Positions 54,993 to 64,000 of a stretch of DNA of 64,000 bases are shown here, piece after piece (position 1 is the first letter of the stretch; the number at the start of each line of letters is the position of its first letter). Made by a program: the position numbers and the translations under genes. This DNA is from Flectonema sp. DT1601. Taxonomy: Eukaryota; Euglenozoa; Diplonemea; Diplonemida; Diplonemidae. The DNA is taken from positions 186,001 through 250,000 of the forward strand of contig OZ025817.1 in NCBI GenBank assembly GCA_964019425.1, given 5' to 3'. Under the pieces are notes generated by a model that ran no database searches, was not told the DNA's origin, and worked only from the letters and a program-made list of their open reading frames with translations.

Positions 54993-56456
54993 GTTATATT
55001 TTTTTATTACACTCCTTTGGAAGGGTTATTAGCACATTGATTTGTCTTTAAAGCCTGGAAAAGAAAAATATCAAATAAATACAATCTCTTACTCTTTTTT
55101 TATTTTTTAAACCTTTTTTTAAAACTGCTCATCATGTTTAGTTGAGGATTGATTTTTTTTTTTTTTTTTTTTTTTTTGTTCTTTAAAAAAAATAAAAGAG
55201 GGGGGGGGAAATCTGATTAAATAAAACACGTATTATGATGGATTACTATTTGACTCTTTTGAAACACGAAATAAACGAGGGAGTCAAGCTGATTATGCGA
55301 CGAACACTCAAAAAAGACGAAAAGAAAAGCAGACGCAAAATAACGAGAAGAAAAAAAAAATATATTTAGGTGCTTTTTTTTTTTTTTTTTTTAATTCTCC
55401 GCTCTGTTTTGCACAGTTTCTTTGCTCTCTTATATCTTTTTTTTTTTTTTCTTTCTTTCTTAAAAAAAAATGGGGGGAAACGAGGGGGGAAAAAAAAAGA
55501 ACTGCCTTAATTAGTTAAAGTGATAAATTATTTAAAGATGAAACGGGTTAGGCGAAATTTTTTTTAAAAAAAAAAATTAGAAGAAGAAGAAAAAAAAGAG
55601 GGGGGGTGAAAAAAAAAAAAAAAAAAAAGGAAAACATGATATAAAATATAAAATAACGAAAAAAAGCCCAACTTTACATACAGAGAGCAGATCAGGACGT
55701 AATCGTGAATAGATTGAGAAACCGTTACCCATTAGCGAGAAATGGTATTGAAAAAAGAGAAAAAAAACTGAACATAGGCGTTTTTTTTTTTTTTTTTTTT
55801 TTTTAAATTCCTTCCCTTCCATTTTTTTTTTTTTTTTTTTTTTTAGATTTTCTCCTTCCCCAGAATCTTGTTGGCCAACAGTATAAAAATTTCCATAATA
55901 ACAATAAAAAATAAACTACTGGTTTTTACTTTATGTCCGAAATACATCGTCATGGTCCGCAAGCTCAACTCAACTCGAAGCAAGAAACAAAAGAAGGATA
56001 CACGCAGCACAATAGACGATAACAAAATAAACATAATACTTTTTTTTCTCAAAAACAGTTGCAAGACAAAACCCCGCATGGCAATAAAGAAATAAGAAGA
56101 ATGGAAAAAAACTGTAAATAGCACAAAACTGATTGGCTCAACGAAAAACTGTTTTTTTGTATAGTGCTGAAGTTATTACCAGATTACACTAAGCTATACC
56201 ATCTTTGACAAGTTCGTTTTACTGAACGGCACTTTATAAGGAAATAGTACAACAGGAAGGAGAGAATGAAAGAAAATCGAACGAAGGAAGAAGAAAAAAG
56301 AAGAAAAAAAAGGGGAAATTTGTAACCAACTGAAGTGCTGCTTTAATAACAGCAGATGAGACGGCAGAAAAAATAATTTTTCTGCTGATAAGGTGGTGGA
56401 AAATACTCATCCGGTTAGATTTCGTTCTTTATGTGTTAAGAGTTCCAATAGAAATA
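54993..56456. other. Intergenic, homopolymer-rich
   Basis: About 1.4 kb dominated by T runs (55150-55177, 55373-55392, 55781-55804) and A runs. The leader of the coiled-coil gene has TTTTTCTTTTCCAG about 70 nt upstream of its ATG. No gene, RNA or repeat recognised. Confidence 0.5.
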
Positions 56457-58223
56457 TTACTTCCCGCGAGCGCGGAACATCCCAGGTCGGTAAGCACCTC
56501 CACTTGCTGGGGCACTTGCCGGGGCGGCCGCTGGGGCAGGAGTTGGGGTAGAGACTGGTGCAGGTGCAGGTGCTGGCTCAGGCTCTTCAACCTTTGCTGG
56601 CGGTGCCTCTGGTGCAGGTGCAGCTTCAACACCTGGACGAGGACCAGCAGCACGGAATGCTCCTGGTCGGTAAGCACTACCACCGCCACCACCACCTTGA
56701 CCTGGTGGGACGTATGAAGACTTTGGCTTTTCTGCTTCCTCAGGTTGCTTCACCGCCTTTTCTGCCTCCTCCTTTGCTGCCTTCTCTTCTACCTTGGCCG
56801 CCGCCGCCTTTTCTTCGTCTTCCTTCTTTGCTCTCGCTGCTAACATTGCGTCTCTCTCTTCACGTTCCTTCATCTTGCGGTCAACGTCTGCCTTTCTCTT
56901 TGCCTTCTCCTCCTCTTCCGCCTTAACACGAGCCTCGAGTTCTTCTTGTCTGCGCGCGTTCTCTTTTGCACGACGCTGAGCAGCTGCTTCGTCCTGTTTG
57001 TGGTTGGGATACGATAGTGAGAAAGGTTGTTTAATTAGAGTCACAATATTTGGATTACATACCACAGGGGAGTCGAGTGACTTCTCTTCAGGAGTTGCTT
57101 GTTTTGGACCTGCAGCTCTCCAGGAGTTACCAGCTGGTTCGTCAGCACTGCGTTGAGGAGGAGCTTCGGATTCCTCCTTCTTAGCACCTCCAGCTCTCCA
57201 CGCATTGCTGGAACCACTGTCAGCACCACGTTGTGAAGGAGGAACATATCCTGAGCGTTTTGGCTCTTCTGCCGCTGGGGAAGCCGGTTCTGACTTTTGT
57301 TCTTCTTTACCTTCTTCTCTCTTGGCACCAGGTCTCCAGGCGTTAGAACTGCGGGCGAGGTTACCCGAAGGGGCTGGGGCTGCGTCAGACTCTTTCTTCT
57401 CTTCGTCTTTGCTATCTCTCCAGCTGCTGCTACCAGTACGAGGAGCAGAACCAACTCTTTGAGTTCCAAACACTGATTTAGTTGGCTCTTCATCCGCCGC
57501 CTTAGATTCGAGTGCTGCGAGACGCTCACGAAGACGTTCGGCCTTTGCTGCTTCTTCTGCTTTGTCTGCCTCTTTTTGGCGAGCCAACAAATCGACGGAT
57601 CCACTTCCTGAACCAGCTCTGTTGGTATTTCTAACTCCCTGCCATGTTCTAGGTTTTCCAGCAGCTGCGTCTTCTTCAGCTTTCTTTGTTGCTGCCTCAG
57701 CTGCACGTTCTTCAGCAGTCTTTGGCTTCTTGCGGTCTTCGAGAATCTTCTTTGATTCTCCGAGAGTTGCCCATTCGGTGGTATCGACGTTGAAGTTGTT
57801 GGCATTTTGACGGCGGAGACGTTCTTCACGTTGACGTTTAACTGCTGAGACGTCCCACTTCTTAGGCTTGCCATCATCCTCTTCAGCCGGTTTCGCCTCC
57901 TCCTCTTCAGCTGGTTTTTCTCCTTCCTTTTCTTGTTGCCACCACGGGACGCTTCCATCATCGGTGGTTTCTTCGACGATCTGTTCGTCCTTTGATTCAA
58001 CAACTGCATTTCCGTCCTCACCCTTTTTAATTTCGAGAGTCATTCCGACAGATTCAACTCCGACAGTCATCATACCATCGGATGCTAAGCTATCAAAGGT
58101 TTCCGCTGTGGCTTTCGTCTCTTGTTTTAACTTTTCCTCTTCCTTCTTCTTTTTCTTCTCGGCCTTCTCTTTCTTCGCTTTCTTCTTGTCCTTCTTGTTG
58201 AAGAAGCTTGATAAATCGTCCAT
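56457..58223 (-). CDS. CDV3-like, Lys/Glu/Ala-rich protein with one in-frame intron
   Basis: Exons are 57063-58223 and 56457-56993; the 69-nt intron 56994-57062 (GTATGT...AAACAG) contains no stop and so hides in the frame. It accounts for the out-of-place segment VCNPNIVTLIKQPFSLSYPN inside a highly charged protein. The spliced product is about 565 residues. The start MDDLSSFFNKKDKKKAKKEK parallels the LDxFFAKRDKKKKK opening of CDV3 proteins. KPKKWDVSAVKRQREERLRR and TEWATLGESKKIL follow, and the tail repeats (A)YRPG(A/M)FRA, like the YRPPGAR motif. Between lie repeated SSNAWRxGAKxEE and GNSWRAAGP units and a long Ala/Lys/Glu coiled coil. CDV3 function is not well defined; a translation- or RNA-linked role is plausible. 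Confidence 0.65.
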   Translation of the reverse strand: MDDLSSFFNKKDKKKAKKEKAEKKKKKEEEKLKQETKATAETFDSLASDGMMTVGVESVGMTLEIKKGEDGNAVVESKDEQIVEETTDDGSVPWWQQEKEGEKPAEEEEAKPAEEDDGKPKKWDVSAVKRQREERLRRQNANNFNVDTTEWATLGESKKILEDRKKPKTAEERAAEAATKKAEEDAAAGKPRTWQGVRNTNRAGSGSGSVDLLARQKEADKAEEAAKAERLRERLAALESKAADEEPTKSVFGTQRVGSAPRTGSSSWRDSKDEEKKESDAAPAPSGNLARSSNAWRPGAKREEGKEEQKSEPASPAAEEPKRSGYVPPSQRGADSGSSNAWRAGGAKKEESEAPPQRSADEPAGNSWRAAGPKQATPEEKSLDSPVVCNPNIVTLIKQPFSLSYPNHKQDEAAAQRRAKENARRQEELEARVKAEEEEKAKRKADVDRKMKEREERDAMLAARAKKEDEEKAAAAKVEEKAAKEEAEKAVKQPEEAEKPKSSYVPPGQGGGGGGSAYRPGAFRAAGPRPGVEAAPAPEAPPAKVEEPEPAPAPAPVSTPTPAPAAAPASAPASGGAYRPGMFRARGK

Positions 58224-59385
58224 GGTGATAAATTAACTTTGGGAAGGAAAGAAAAATAATAATTAAGCTTTTCCAGTATAAGAAACCTTTCTTCATTTCT
58301 CAACTCACCGAAGGCAACGTACATATGCGGCCTGCGGCCTGACACAGAAGGCTTCCTGAACTAAAGCATAACAGGAAAAGAAAGCAACAGCGATTCTCCC
58401 AGTAACGGCGAGTGAATAAGGAACAGCCCAAGCCTGAATCCGAAAGGAATTGTGGTGCAAGCTATTGTGGGGATCTGGTGGTGTTCGGACAAGTCTCCTG
58501 GAATGGGGTCACCTACTAACAATAGCCACCCCATCCGGATCACAGCTAAGGAAGTAACGTAGCGTACATTTTCCTTTTTAAGTGAGAAACAGATAAACTA
58601 TATCTTGTTCTTCCGTCTTGAAAACCAAAATATTTCTCGTTTTTTTTTTTTTTTTTTTTTTTGTGTCTCTTCTCTCTTCTTTGTTTTAAAAACGCTATCA
58701 ATAAACCCTCTCACATGAGAAATATCTAAACAGTGTTTCGTGATTGAGAATGTCATTTGTAAGTTAGATTTGTCTTTTTTTTTTTTTTTTTTTTTTTCTA
58801 ATTGTTTCATCTAGGCAGCACATAACCCAACGGTTAGCAGATGTTGAAACAGAAACAAAAATAATACATAAGCGTCTTTGGGAAAAGGAAAAAAAAAAAA
58901 AAAAAAAAAAAAAGACAACACTAAAAAACTTACCGCAATGACAACTGCCGGCACAATAGGATAAAAACAATATAGTGTATGTGTGCTAACAACATAATCT
59001 CATTATGGAAGGCTGCCACTCGCCCTCTCGGGCGGGTGTGATCACGGCAGGAAACATAAGAAGAGGGATTTGGATTTGGAGGAGGAAAAAAAAAAGGAGG
59101 GGAAAATACTATTATAGTATTTATCTTTTCATAACACAATAACACAAAGAGAAGAAAACGTTAAATAATCTAACCAAAAAAAAGCACGAAGAAGACACCA
59201 ACATATGGGGAAAAAAACAAAAAAAAATTGGGAATTGGGAATTGGGGAAAAAAAAAAAAAAAAAAAAAAAAAGTGAATATTTCTAAAAAAAAATGAAAAT
59301 CAGCCTAGTAGCTGTTTACTATGTTTGTTTGTTCTTTTTTTTTTGATTAAACATCTAAGTAGAAAAAAATGACTCTTTTTTAATT
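58224..59385. other. Intergenic with an rRNA fragment
   Basis: Contains the second LSU fragment (58355-58513), T runs (58640-58662, 58773-58797), and A runs (58890-58913, 59247-59272). No gene otherwise. Confidence 0.5.
58355..58513 (+). pseudogene. LSU rRNA 5' fragment, copy 2
   Basis: Reads CTGAACTAAAGCATAACAGG, AAAAGAAAGCAACAGCGATT, CTCCCAGTAACGGCGAGTGA and on to GGAATGGGGTCACC. Over the roughly 105 nt from GCGAGTGAA onward it differs from copy 1 at only two positions. It lacks the ATCACTCAGCAC stretch that copy 1 has, but keeps the AGCGATTCTCCCAGTAACGG stretch that copy 1 lost. Neither copy is therefore intact. Confidence 0.85.
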
Positions 59386-60942
59386 TCACTGATCGTCAGC
59401 CATCGTGCGGGTATCCTCTTCAGCTCTGATCTGAAGAACGTATTCAGGAGTTAGTTGAGATTCATCAAAGAGATACCATTCTAAGAATTCAGGAGAACTA
59501 TGAGAATCAAAACCCTCCGTTGGATCAATTGCCCCACAGAGTTTTGTGATATGCTTCGATTTCCCAGGTAGTGTTCTGAATATTATCGTTTTTACAACAT
59601 CTTTAGGCTCTAAAGACACTATATTATTTGCGTATTTCAGGGTGTAGTCTGCGTATCTGCTTACGTAGACTCCTTTTTTGTTGGTACCAAAATACCCGTC
59701 GTCAACTTGTTTTTTACAAGGGTTTAGTTCATGTTTAAACCTAAGTAGTGACGTATTGCAAATTGATTGGCAATTTCTCGGATGAGTTCCGTGAAATGAC
59801 ACCCTCTCACGAACTTCTTTTGCTCCTCGTGTTTTAATTAGTTCTCTTTTTTTTATATCAAACCTCGCCTCCAATATTTCATTCGTCACCCTTTCTGCCC
59901 CCACCAGTATAAATCTCATCGGTTTTAATCCTTTTTTAATTCTTTTTGAGACATAATCTTCGTTTCGTCCCTGAAGATGAGCGGCAAACCGTTCTTCCAA
60001 GTCCCAAAACTCCTCCGTATCTTTATCCAGTTTTGATAAGGTTGCCTTCGCTGTTTTCAGTGGAAAGTCATCCAGACTCTTGCCCTTTACCAGGTTGGCA
60101 ATGTACTTTCTTCTAGTTTTTAAATTAAAACTTTTATCTTCTTCATCGCTGCTGGTTTCAGCAGCAGCTTGAGGAGGTGGAGGAGGAGGAGGAGGAGAAA
60201 CTTCTTCTTTTTCCTGAACAACAGCCGCAGAAGTAGTGGTGGTAGTGGTAGTGTTGGTTGTGGGTTTCCCATATATCGTGACATCAATACCCTGTTGGAT
60301 AATAATTCTCTCAATACCTTCTTTAACTTCATCAGCGTTAAACCCTGGAGTCCTCGCATCAAGAGTGGCTACGTGAACAGTAGCATTTTCTTTTTGAGCG
60401 CGTTCGGCTATGTGCTTTAGAGTTTTGATGAATGCTTTTCCGTCGAATGGCGGAATCGAACCGCTGCTTCCTCGACTCTGGGATACTACACTTGCTATGG
60501 TGACAACACCGCTGACTGGTACGAATTGTACAGAACCCAGTTTTAAGGTGTCCGACAGCCCGTTATATTGAACTTGTGGTTCTTTACCAAAGGTAGATGA
60601 GATCCTGCCCATGGTTCCACGAGGTGACCATTTTAACCCTTGTGCTACACTGTGTACTATTATTTTCTTTCCCTTTCCAGAATCTTGGCCAACCTGTACC
60701 ACTTCGCCTTGAACGTATGAAAGGGTTCCAGTGTCTGATTTGAGTTTTTTATTTTTTTTTTTAGTTTTTTCAACTGGTGGTTCGCTGCTGCTGCTGTCGC
60801 TGTCGCTGTCGTCGTCGTCGAACATCCTTTTTAACTTGTATCTCATGTCAGCGACGCTTTTAGGGGGATCTATGCCGTGTTCCTCACAAAGCTCTACCAG
60901 CTCTGCCTTCTTCATTTTGTCGATGCCGGCTAAAGTCGGCAT
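59386..60942 (-). CDS. SAP - ALC1-type macro domain - PARP catalytic fusion protein
   Basis: 518 residues. Residues 1-40 (MKKAELVELCEEHGIDPPKS plus a basic helix) fit a SAP DNA-binding motif. An acidic-Ser/Lys linker follows. Residues 73-227 match the macro domain of ALC1/CHD1L in order: LSYVQGEVV, KKIIVHSVAQGLKWSPRG, LGSVQFVPVS, FIKTLKHIAERAQKENATVH, ARTPGFNADEVKEGIERIII, DVTIYG. Residues about 345-505 are the ADP-ribosyltransferase domain: FHGTHPRNCQSI, GYFGTNKKGVYVSRYADYTL, then LEWYLFDESQLTPEYVLQI. H384, Y426 and E488 form the H-Y-E triad of polymerising PARPs. There is no helical regulatory domain, WGR or zinc finger. Likely nuclear, coupling DNA binding, ADP-ribose reading and ADP-ribosylation. 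CAATCAG lies 19 nt upstream of the ATG. Confidence 0.85.
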   Translation of the reverse strand: MPTLAGIDKMKKAELVELCEEHGIDPPKSVADMRYKLKRMFDDDDSDSDSSSSEPPVEKTKKKNKKLKSDTGTLSYVQGEVVQVGQDSGKGKKIIVHSVAQGLKWSPRGTMGRISSTFGKEPQVQYNGLSDTLKLGSVQFVPVSGVVTIASVVSQSRGSSGSIPPFDGKAFIKTLKHIAERAQKENATVHVATLDARTPGFNADEVKEGIERIIIQQGIDVTIYGKPTTNTTTTTTTSAAVVQEKEEVSPPPPPPPPQAAAETSSDEEDKSFNLKTRRKYIANLVKGKSLDDFPLKTAKATLSKLDKDTEEFWDLEERFAAHLQGRNEDYVSKRIKKGLKPMRFILVGAERVTNEILEARFDIKKRELIKTRGAKEVRERVSFHGTHPRNCQSICNTSLLRFKHELNPCKKQVDDGYFGTNKKGVYVSRYADYTLKYANNIVSLEPKDVVKTIIFRTLPGKSKHITKLCGAIDPTEGFDSHSSPEFLEWYLFDESQLTPEYVLQIRAEEDTRTMADDQ

Positions 60943-61849
60943 TTTCTTTTGTAAATTAGTTCTGATTGGAATTTTAAAAAATAAAAATAAAATAAAAAAA
61001 TAAAAAAAAAGAATTAAAAAACAGTCACATGTAGTTGAATTGAGCGGAGAGAAAAGCTAATTATTATTATTATTTTTTTTTTTTAAAATTAGTAATTGTC
61101 TTTCTTTGTATAAATGAAACCAACAACAACATCAACAAAACAACACCCAACAAATCGGTAAACCGTAGTTTCACCCTGGTATTGTATTCAAAAGTAGCTA
61201 AATAAGTAAAGGTGCACCCCCTAAGTAAATAGAGTGTCTTATGATTGACTCAGTGGAAACTGAGGAGGGAAAAAATCAACAATGCTTCTATTCAGAAATA
61301 CAATGAAAAGATAACTGAGAGCTAAGGACAAAAGTATTAAAAAAATATGAAAACCCGCAAGAGCAGTGTATTTTTTATGGGGATTTTTTTTGCCCTAAAT
61401 TCTTGAAAAGTGCCTTGGGAAATCCACCCCCCTAAAAAAAAAAAAAAAAGGTTGCTGCCAGATTTTTTTTTTGTACTGCCATACAAATATCACACCACCC
61501 CAGGACGACACTTAGCAGCTTTAGGGAACTAAGCGCAAATCTCCTGTTTACTCCTTGACGACTACTTCCAGATGCTGATGGGCGAGGGTGGTATAATGTC
61601 TGGCGATACGGAAAATATGCTGCGCAAGAAGCAAAAAAAGAAACAAAAAAGAGAGAGATAGAGAGAGAGACCCGCAATCCGTAGCTGTTTCTGAAGACCC
61701 AGCAAACGAATTGTTGAAATAACTTCAACGGAAGGGATGGTTCAAATATTAAATTATTACGAAAAGCTGTGTTGAGGTGTAGAGGGAAAGGTTATAAGAA
61801 AAAAAGCCCGTCTGCTATGAACATCATCTCACTACAGACGGGCACATCT
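60943..61849. other. Intergenic
   Basis: Leader of the PARP gene, A/T runs (61071-61086, 61433-61449), and the hairpin at 61806-61843. No gene seen. Confidence 0.5.
61806..61843 (-). terminator. Hairpin followed by T7, just after the channel gene stop
   Basis: GCCCGTCTG (61806-61814) and CAGACGGGC (61835-61843) pair perfectly around a 20-nt loop. On the minus strand the stem is followed at once by TTTTTTT. It starts 7 nt beyond the stop codon of the channel gene. It has the form of a hairpin terminator or of the end of a structured RNA. In a eukaryote a regulatory 3' UTR element or small-RNA 3' end is as likely. Confidence 0.5.
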
Positions 61850-64000
61850 CTACGACAAGTCTTCCAGCATTGCGCTGTCGAGGTTGTCATCGCTGGATTC
61901 AAAATCTGGTACGACGTTAGTTTTTCGACTAGACATTTGAGGTATTCGGGTAATCCTCCTCGCACAAGGACTTAAATCTGCAGAAGGAAACCGAACTGTT
62001 TTAGACGACTGCATTGAATTTGATAAATGTGATGAGTTTCGAGAATAACAAGACGACTTCGACACAATACTCGACCTACTTTCTAATGAAGTAGCTCGAG
62101 GTGGTGCTTCAAACAGAAATGCTCCAACAGCTGCTTCACCCGGAACATCAGCTAAAAATTCATTTTGGTTATCAACTTCAAACAAACTTGCTTCACTCAG
62201 GATACTACTACTGCCAGTAGAGCTTCCGATAGTGTTCACTGTGTACATGCTTTTCTTACTTTCAAAATGTCTGTGTCTGCAATCAGAAAGACTCGATTTC
62301 GCTCTTCTGAGTTCCTTCTGCTGAGTCATCTTTATAACGTTTTGTAGTTCTGGAAACTGTTGAACAGCTCTGTTGAATGCCTGTTTTTTAGTTTTTTTTT
62401 TTTTTGAAAAAAAAAAATTCACCAGGAAAAAAAAATGACGTACCTGCCTAGTCAGAACGAATATCGTACAATAAGAGAGAGTAACTAAGGAGGAGATTCT
62501 TCTAACCTGCATTAGGAGGGCTAATTCTCCGTAGCTGTCTCCGTTTCGTAAAACTTTTATTGTTTCTCCATTGAGGTCGATGACTTCTACTTCACCACTC
62601 CATATGAATAGCATTTCAGATCCTCTATCCCCAGCAGATACGATTCTCAAATTAGGTAAAAAAACTTTTGGTGTTAGAGCTGCGACCAAGGCTTCAATTA
62701 GCTTCGGCGACTTGAACTCGCAAAATAAAGGAATCTTTGCGATGATTCCGCGAGAGACCTCGTGGTTTACTCTGGATAATAAATCTGGAGGAGCATCGTT
62801 CAAGGCTCCGTCCACAGTGACGGAAGAAGCAACTTTATAAACGTGAATATAGTATCCTTTAATTTCTTGAGCAACATCCTGAGGAATACCAAGTTTTGCT
62901 AGCGCAGTTGTAACATCATCGAGCTTTATTCTAAGACGGTCTGCTGTACTGCTGTTAGCGACGTGGCTGACAAAAGAAGAGACTGACGCCAGAAGATAAG
63001 TGTACAAGCATATTCCAATCATGGCCACAAATAACATAAAAGCAACCTGTTCATCAGTATGAGGGAGAGTTGACAACACACCGTATCCCATGAGGTGTTT
63101 CGTCGACCATTCAACTCCTTTTAAGTAGAGTTGAAATTTCGAACTTGATAAAAACAAGTCTTCATCAGGAACGTAAGTTGCAAAGGCTCCATATGCTTTT
63201 GGGTTGTCTTTCTCAGACTCAAGGAGAAAGTACCAAAAACAGCTGCAGCCATGAACGACGGTAAGCGATGAATAACAATTGAGAAATACGATCCAAAAAT
63301 ATGGAGTTACATATCTCAATAGCAGTGAGGAACGAGAACAAATTTTGTAATATCGAAAAATACAAAATGGTTGAAGCTTTGCTATTCTCCAAAGCGGATT
63401 TCCGTTAAATAAATTCCATGAAAAATAACTTCCAGGAAAGGCAGTCAGGCAATCCACCGCAAACCCGTCGTGTAAATACCGAACACTCGTATTTTTAAAT
63501 GAATAGATTACTTCACCAGAACGTTCAAACGGAACAAAAAAATTAAATAAAAATAATAAGAATTGAACGGCGTCTAAGAAGTACTCTATAACCAGCCATT
63601 CATAATCTGAAGTCTCATTCGCTACGAGAAGTCTGTATGGAACTACAAGGGTGTTTAATAAGTGAAGGGTTAATTGAAAAACTGCCAGACACGATTTAAT
63701 GTCACTCGGATTTATTTTAACTAAAAATTTTTCAAGGCAAGTTTTATCAACGCGTGATCCAACCCAGCCAGAACCACCCATTGCTTTCATTATTCTGGCT
63801 CTTTTAGTATGAGTATCAACGAGGTTACGGAGTTTACCCACGCCCTTCTTTTTAAGATTCGCTGCGGGTGATTGTTGTTGGTCATCATCATCATCATCAT
63901 GTAATCCCCTTATCATTCCAAACTCAATCGATTTTGTACTAACTCCGCCATCACAAAACTCAAAATTTTCCAAAGCAGAAATCTTCTCATCTTTACTTGC
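61850..64000 (-). CDS. Cyclic-nucleotide-gated (CNG/HCN-like) cation channel, 5' end off window
   Basis: The frame is open to the right edge, so the N-terminus is missing; an apparent start at 63973 is only a TTG. A 63-nt stop-free intron (62381-62443, GTACGT...AAACAG) must be removed. It would insert a Phe/Lys-rich stretch between IFVLTRQ and AFNRAVQQFPEL, which are adjacent in cNMP-binding domains. About 695 residues remain. Visible are transmembrane spans S1-S6, a short S4 (RIAKLQPFCIFRYYK), the pore TKHLMGYGVLSTLP, a C-linker (ALAKLGIPQDVAQEIKGYYI) and a cNMP-binding domain (NGDSYGELALLMQVRR phosphate cassette). It would pass cations in response to cAMP/cGMP, perhaps at the flagellum. The filter has GYG but no following Asp. 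Confidence 0.88.
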   Translation of the reverse strand, partial: ASKDEKISALENFEFCDGGVSTKSIEFGMIRGLHDDDDDDQQQSPAANLKKKGVGKLRNLVDTHTKRARIMKAMGGSGWVGSRVDKTCLEKFLVKINPSDIKSCLAVFQLTLHLLNTLVVPYRLLVANETSDYEWLVIEYFLDAVQFLLFLFNFFVPFERSGEVIYSFKNTSVRYLHDGFAVDCLTAFPGSYFSWNLFNGNPLWRIAKLQPFCIFRYYKICSRSSLLLRYVTPYFWIVFLNCYSSLTVVHGCSCFWYFLLESEKDNPKAYGAFATYVPDEDLFLSSSKFQLYLKGVEWSTKHLMGYGVLSTLPHTDEQVAFMLFVAMIGICLYTYLLASVSSFVSHVANSSTADRLRIKLDDVTTALAKLGIPQDVAQEIKGYYIHVYKVASSVTVDGALNDAPPDLLSRVNHEVSRGIIAKIPLFCEFKSPKLIEALVAALTPKVFLPNLRIVSAGDRGSEMLFIWSGEVEVIDLNGETIKVLRNGDSYGELALLMQVRRISSLVTLSYCTIFVLTRQVRHFFFLVNFFFSKKKKTKKQAFNRAVQQFPELQNVIKMTQQKELRRAKSSLSDCRHRHFESKKSMYTVNTIGSSTGSSSILSEASLFEVDNQNEFLADVPGEAAVGAFLFEAPPRATSLESRSSIVSKSSCYSRNSSHLSNSMQSSKTVRFPSADLSPCARRITRIPQMSSRKTNVVPDFESSDDNLDSAMLEDLS

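Overview
The window reads as nuclear DNA of a flagellated, free-living-type eukaryotic microbe. The genome is moderately AT-rich with dense coding, very short introns, and long A or T homopolymers confined to non-coding DNA. Every host gene I can support (about 23) lies on the minus strand. The only plus-strand coding unit sits inside a transposon, and two LSU rRNA fragments also lie on the plus strand. Most start codons have a pyrimidine/T-rich stretch ending in (C/T/A)AG 7-43 nt upstream. Genuine cis-introns also occur (41-76 nt, one of 96 nt, and one swollen to 668 nt), mostly GTNYG...ACAG. A one-strand gene array with acceptor-like sites at most starts, plus cis-introns, suggests spliced-leader trans-splicing and polycistronic transcription as in Euglenozoa (diplonemid, euglenid or deep kinetoplastid). 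That placement is inference, because no spliced-leader gene is visible here.

Layout. 1-9.1 kb: a PPR protein (truncated by the window edge), a Trp-rich/coiled-coil/SR-rich protein, a ubiquitin-like plus ankyrin protein, an unknown with a possible START-like end, and a phosducin-like protein of the PhLP2 class. 9.3-13.7 kb: gene desert with an LSU rRNA fragment, an interspersed repeat and a 300-bp piggyBac-like element ending just after the next gene. 13.7-16 kb: ferric reductase/NADPH oxidase. 16.1-23.4 kb: three arrays of a 129-bp tandem repeat, each followed by the same flanking module. 24.3-30.8 kb: nodulin-like MFS transporter, MORN protein, double methyltransferase-like protein. 31.1-32.2 kb: tandem duplicate of an intron-containing 87-residue gene. 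32.4-42.0 kb: a group rich in ciliary proteins (LRRC71-like, EF-hand, dynein-2 light intermediate chain, DRC12-like), with a C1D/Rrp47 homologue and an ATP-grasp-like gene whose intron carries a perfect (TAA)199 tract. 42.7-44.6 kb: a complete TIR-bounded DNA transposon. 45.6-58.2 kb: TPR-TLDc protein, PB1-like protein, divergent O-GlcNAc transferase, an unknown, a small coiled-coil protein with a 41-nt intron, and a CDV3-like protein. 58.3-64 kb: a second LSU fragment, a SAP - ALC1-type macro - PARP fusion, and a cyclic-nucleotide-gated channel running off the right edge.

Working together. The genes do not form one metabolic pathway, as expected for a trans-spliced array. The clearest theme is cilium/flagellum construction and signalling: IFT dynein, nexin-dynein regulatory complex, LRRC71, PhLP2, EF-hand, MORN and cNMP-gated channel. 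The most novel-looking protein is the SAP-macro-PARP fusion, which joins DNA binding, ADP-ribose reading and ADP-ribose writing in one 518-residue chain. All assignments rest on reading the sequence by eye; no database search was possible.
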